Source of the DNA: Euzebya tangerina
GTDB taxonomy: Bacteria > Actinomycetota > Nitriliruptoria > Euzebyales > Euzebyaceae
Length of the DNA stretch: 64,000 bases
Reading direction: 5' to 3'
Assembly: GCF_003074135.1 (NCBI RefSeq)
Contig: NZ_PPDK01000002.1
Span: 1 to 64,000 of the forward strand
Both the position numbers and the translations under genes were made by a program. Every line of letters begins with the position of its first letter. Position 1 is the stretch's first letter. The notes under the pieces were generated by a model, which saw only the letters and a list, made by a program, of their open reading frames with translations, did no database searches and was not told the DNA's origin. Below are positions 60,732 to 64,000 of the stretch, in pieces.

Positions 60732-62297
60732 ATGCCCCAGTCGACATCCAGTACGCCACCACGCCTCCGGTTCTGCCCCGCACCCTCAGGCTGGCTGCAC
60801 GTCGGGAGCGCCCGCGCCGCCCTGTTCAACTGGCTCGTCGCCCGTCGCGATGGTGGCGCGTTCGTCCTGCGGATCGAGGACACCGACGCCGAGCGGGCCA
60901 CCATGGAGTCCGCCGTCGGCATGATGGAGGGCCTGGCCTGGCTGGGCCTGGAGTGGGACGAGGGGCCCGCGATCGGTCGCTTCGAGCAGCGAGGCGCCCT
61001 CGGCCCCTACCTCCAGAGCCAGCGCCGCGACCTGCACGAGTCGGTCGTCCGTCTGCTGCTGCGGGACGGCCACGCCTACGAGGCGTTCGAGACGGCTGAG
61101 GAGCTGCAGGCCCAGCGCGAAGCGGCGGGCGGTGGTGCCCGCGGTGGCGTCTACAAGACCGGCCATCGCGACCTGACCGAGGAGCAGCGGCAGGCCCTCC
61201 GCGATGAGGGTCGGACCCCCGTCATCCGGGTCCGCACTCCGGACGCCGGCACCGTGTCCTTCGACGACCACGTCCGCGGTGAGGTCTCGTTCGAGTGGGA
61301 CCAGATCGGCGACTTCGTGATCAGCCGTGCCGATGGGTCGCCGACCTACATGCTGGCCAACATCGTGGACGATCTGGCCCAGGGCATCTCCCTGGTCGCT
61401 CGTGGCGAGGACCTGCTGAGCGCCACTCCGCGACAGGTCCTGATGACCCAGGTGCTGCTCGACACCGGGATCCTGGCCGAGGCGTTGGATCAGGTCGGCT
61501 ACCCAGTCCGCCCGGACGGTGCGCCGGACCGCCTGACCTACGCCCACCTTCCCCTGCTGATCGGCGAGGACAAGAAGAAGCTGTCCAAGCGACACGGCGA
61601 CGTGTCCCTGGAGTCCTACGCCCGAGCGGGGATCATCCCCGAGGCGATGGTCAACTTCCTGGCGCTGTGCGGCTGGTCAGCGGGCGACGACCGGGAGGAG
61701 TACCCGGTGGACGAGCTCATCGAGGCGTTCTCCCTGGACCGTGTCAATCCCGCTCCCGCGGTGTTCGACAACACCAAGCTGCGTTCGATGAACGGATCCG
61801 CGATCCGGGCGCTGGAGCCCGAGGACCTCGCCGAGCGGCTGGTCCCTGCCTTCCAGCGCGCCGAGTTGGTAGGCGATCCGGTCGACCCCTCAGACCGTGA
61901 CCTCATCCGCGGATTCGCCCCGTTGGTCCAACAGCGGATCGACACCCTGGACGACGCGCCGCCCTTCGTCTCCTTCGCCTTCGCCGACGAGATCGAGTGG
62001 GATGAGAAGGCCGTCAAGAAGTGGCTGAAGCCGGCGGCCGGGCCGGTGCTCGACAGGATCACACCAGCGCTGGCGGGTTTGGATGCCTGGACCGCAGAGT
62101 CGATCATGCCGGTCTTCGAGGAGGCCAAGGAGGCGCTCGACCTCGGCATGGGCAAGGTGATGCAACCGGTCCGTGTCCTGGTGACCGGCACGGCCGTCAG
62201 CCCACCGCTTCCGGAGACCTTGGAGCTGCTGGATCAGCAGTGGGTGGTCGATCGCCTGGTCAGCGGACGCGACCGGGTGGCGGCGCCCGCTGATTGA
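60732..62297 (+). CDS. gltX: Glutamyl-tRNA synthetase
   Basis: This 521-aa class I synthetase charges tRNA-Glu. Its HIGH-type region reads CPAPSGWLHVGSARAALFNW, a variant of the usual SPTG-x-LHIG, and the KMSKS-type motif is KKKLSKRHGDVSL. FVLRIEDTDAERATMES is the conserved Glu/ATP pocket region. The C-terminal half is all-alpha, the anticodon-binding domain of GluRS. The ATG at 60732 is 39 bp after the upstream gene. A 14-residue longer frame from 60690 is not needed. With glnS 1.5 kb upstream, both aminoacylation routes are encoded close together. Confidence 0.93.
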   Translation: MPQSTSSTPPRLRFCPAPSGWLHVGSARAALFNWLVARRDGGAFVLRIEDTDAERATMESAVGMMEGLAWLGLEWDEGPAIGRFEQRGALGPYLQSQRRDLHESVVRLLLRDGHAYEAFETAEELQAQREAAGGGARGGVYKTGHRDLTEEQRQALRDEGRTPVIRVRTPDAGTVSFDDHVRGEVSFEWDQIGDFVISRADGSPTYMLANIVDDLAQGISLVARGEDLLSATPRQVLMTQVLLDTGILAEALDQVGYPVRPDGAPDRLTYAHLPLLIGEDKKKLSKRHGDVSLESYARAGIIPEAMVNFLALCGWSAGDDREEYPVDELIEAFSLDRVNPAPAVFDNTKLRSMNGSAIRALEPEDLAERLVPAFQRAELVGDPVDPSDRDLIRGFAPLVQQRIDTLDDAPPFVSFAFADEIEWDEKAVKKWLKPAAGPVLDRITPALAGLDAWTAESIMPVFEEAKEALDLGMGKVMQPVRVLVTGTAVSPPLPETLELLDQQWVVDRLVSGRDRVAAPAD

Positions 62298-62372
62298 GCC
62301 ATACGACCCAACGCAACCCCTTCCCGCAGCGCCTGAGACCGACGGCCGACGGTCAGGCCGGTCGGCTGCACC

Positions 62373-63365
62373 TCAGGTCCACGACCGCTCACCGCGCTGG
62401 TGCCAGTACACCTCCGGATCCATGGCCTCGGGACGGGTCGCCGGTGCTGCGTTCCGGGCGTGCAGGTTCGAGCGCAGGTGGTCCTCGGTGAGCACGCCGA
62501 GCAGGACGACGTCGGCCACGCCGTCGCGCATCGCCGCGGATAGCGCCGCCGCGTCCGGAGACGGGTCGCGGGGGGCCACGTCTGTCGCGTGATCCCCGGC
62601 GGGGGTCAGCCGGCCGTTGGCCAGCGCCTCCTTGACGACGACCAGCAAGCCCGCCTCCCGGGCTCGTCGGAGGGCTGGGCCGGTTGACCGCTCCAGGAGG
62701 TTCCACGTGGTCTGGACGGCATCGAACAGCGGCACTCCGCCGACCTCGACCTCGATGGCACGATCGATGATCGTCGGCTGGGACGGCCCGCTGGTGCTGA
62801 GGCCGAGTGAGACACCCTGTTCCCGGAGTTCGGCCAACTCGGTGAGGACCGCCTGGTCATCCAGGACCGGGCTGTCCGGGGTGACCGAGTGGATCTGGTA
62901 CAGGTCGGGCAGTCGACCGAGGGCGGCCAGGGTCTCGGTCCGCTGGCGTCGCAGGGTTTCGACGCCGTGATCTTTGACCTCATGCTCCTCGGCATCGACC
63001 TGCCAGTCGGCGACGTAGGTGTAGCCCCACTTGGAGGCCACGGTGATGTCGGTGGGTTGGCGGGTTTCCAACCAGCTGCCGAGGAACTCCTCGGCAGCTC
63101 CGTAGGAGCGCGCGGCGTCGACGTAGGTGATCCCGGCGCCGTAGGCGAGGTTCAGGATGTGGTGGGCGTGCTCCCTCATCGCCGCGCGATCGGTGTCCGG
63201 CAGGTCGGTGCCATGGCCGGTGGTGATGTAGCCCGGGCGGCCAAGTGCGGCCAGCCCGAGGCCCAGCCTGGCCGGCCCACCATCGAGGGCGCGGTTCGTC
63301 ACGACGAAGGGCGAGCGCGCCGGCAGGTCACCCGTCGCTGGTGCCCTGAGGGTCTCCTCATCCAT
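62373..63365 (-). CDS. Aldo/keto reductase (second copy)
   Basis: This 330-aa TIM-barrel oxidoreductase has its catalytic tetrad visible in YVDAARSYGAAEEF (Asp, Tyr), TVASKWGYTYV (Lys) and LYQIHSVTPDS (His). It is quite different from the copy at 31141. It resembles the group that includes L-glyceraldehyde-3-phosphate reductases and D-threo-aldose dehydrogenases. The ATG complement at 63363-63365 was used. It is convergent with gltX, with a 75-bp gap that contains no obvious hairpin. Confidence 0.85.
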   Translation of the reverse strand: MDEETLRAPATGDLPARSPFVVTNRALDGGPARLGLGLAALGRPGYITTGHGTDLPDTDRAAMREHAHHILNLAYGAGITYVDAARSYGAAEEFLGSWLETRQPTDITVASKWGYTYVADWQVDAEEHEVKDHGVETLRRQRTETLAALGRLPDLYQIHSVTPDSPVLDDQAVLTELAELREQGVSLGLSTSGPSQPTIIDRAIEVEVGGVPLFDAVQTTWNLLERSTGPALRRAREAGLLVVVKEALANGRLTPAGDHATDVAPRDPSPDAAALSAAMRDGVADVVLLGVLTEDHLRSNLHARNAAPATRPEAMDPEVYWHQRGERSWT

Positions 63366-63386
63366 TGGATGTCACTCTGCCACGCC

Positions 63387-63400
63387 CGTCCGAACGGACG
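63387..63400. promoter_or_regulatory. 14-bp palindrome upstream of second aldo/keto reductase
   Basis: CGTCCG-AA-CGGACG is a perfect 6-bp inverted repeat in the 161-bp divergent region between the aldo/keto reductase and the M14-type gene. It starts 22 bp from the reductase start, a likely operator position. Confidence 0.4.
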
Positions 63401-63526
63401 ATCGAGATATCCACAGGGCGCTTGCTCGGTGTCACAGATTGCCTCTACGGTTCATCATGCCGCACACGGGGTGCGCCACGGGGAGTTGGTCCGGGTGCAA
63501 CCACGCCGAAACCGATCGGAGAACCG

Positions 63527-64000
63527 ATGGAACAGCTGACATCTGGACACCTGGGACGCCTGCTGGGGGTGGTCCTGCTGGTGGGCCTCCTCCTTCCAGG
63601 GATCGCCGTCGCGCAGCAGCCGGACGAGGGGCCCGACTCCGACCGACTGAACCCCGAGCTGCAGGCCGGTGTTCGCGCCGATGACATTCCGGATGTGCCC
63701 CAGCGCGACGCAACGGCCCCTGCGTCGTCGGAGTTCGCGCAGCCGGTGGCGGCCTTCGCCGGCGAGGGGTGCCCCCTCAGCCTGTACCCGGAGGATCCGG
63801 CCGATGCCGCAGCGGCGCTGGGCATCACGCCGTACCACGAGCTGGCGCCTCGCCTGTGTGAGGCGGCCGGCGCCTCGGCTCGTATCAGCCTCGAGGTGGG
63901 CGGCACCAGCGTCGAAGGCCGCGAGGTACCGGTCGTGACGATCACCCGGTCGTGGTCCGAGGAGTTGCGTGCGGCCAACGATGCGCTGCGAGACCTGTTG
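63527..64000 (+). CDS. M14-like zinc carboxypeptidase, start only
   Basis: The reading frame begins at ATG 63527, behind GGAG with good spacing, and is open to the window end (158 codons). A signal peptide ends around AVA-QQP. After an acidic linker with one Cys (GEGCPLSLYPE), the sequence TPYHELAPRLCEAAGAS leads into ISLEVGGTSVEGREVPVVTI. This is the usual beginning of the M14 metallocarboxypeptidase domain (GxSxEGR...V). The zinc ligands HxxE would lie beyond the window and cannot be checked. Confidence 0.7.
   Translation, partial: MEQLTSGHLGRLLGVVLLVGLLLPGIAVAQQPDEGPDSDRLNPELQAGVRADDIPDVPQRDATAPASSEFAQPVAAFAGEGCPLSLYPEDPADAAAALGITPYHELAPRLCEAAGASARISLEVGGTSVEGREVPVVTITRSWSEELRAANDALRDLL

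Overview
The window is high-GC, gene-dense DNA. It encodes GTG starts, overlapping stop/start operons, cell-wall-binding repeat 2 (CWB2) surface proteins, a SARP-type regulator, a DUF4235/holin-X membrane pair and a sugar ABC operon without its own ATPase. This points to a high-GC actinobacterium. The large CWB2 and malectin-like surface proteins, the acidic proteins and a glutaminyl-tRNA synthetase fit a deep-branching marine lineage such as the Nitriliruptoria/Euzebya group. That placement is an inference. No rRNA, tRNA, CRISPR array, transposase or prophage was recognised.

Layout. 1-2129: 20-bp tandem repeats at the window edge, then molybdate-type ABC permease and ATPase genes (modB, modC). 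2276-9076: two tandem paralogous secreted beta-helix proteins with C-terminal CWB2 repeats, each with a similar promoter-like sequence upstream. 9372-11595: a 65-aa ORF coupled to leuC and leuD. 11626-13902: a third CWB2 protein, with the repeats at the N-terminus. 14009-18351: a small unknown protein, a SNF2/HepA-type helicase and a SWIM-family partner that seems to have lost its zinc ligands. 18574-19697: DUF4235 and holin-X-like envelope genes, divergent from a primary-like sigma factor (19965-20903). 21041-31072: PH-domain membrane proteins, an oxidoreductase, NUDIX, GNAT, ilvE, type II NADH dehydrogenase and a DMT transporter. 31141-33877: aldo/keto reductase and citramalate synthase. 33967-46698: a LuxR-type regulator with a degenerate receiver, a strongly structured intergenic element and a 3943-residue secreted mosaic protein. 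46798-53845: an FAH-family enzyme and a complete beta-glucoside locus (LacI regulator, solute-binding lipoprotein, two permeases, GH1 glucosidase) with a perfect palindromic operator. 53966-64000: SRPBCC protein, SARP/NB-ARC regulator, glnS, AraC regulator divergent from a mycothiol-isomerase-like protein, gltX, aldo/keto reductase and the start of an M14-type peptidase.

Functional themes. Four proteins carry CWB2 repeats and probably decorate the cell surface. leuC, leuD, ilvE and cimA belong to branched-chain amino-acid synthesis, and cimA implies threonine-independent isoleucine synthesis. The most unusual features are the giant mosaic protein with its pseudo-receiver regulator and 57-nt nested hairpin, a pair of 55-bp dispersed hairpin elements with what look like compensatory changes, the degenerate SWIM protein beside the helicase, and the co-occurrence of GlnRS and GluRS.
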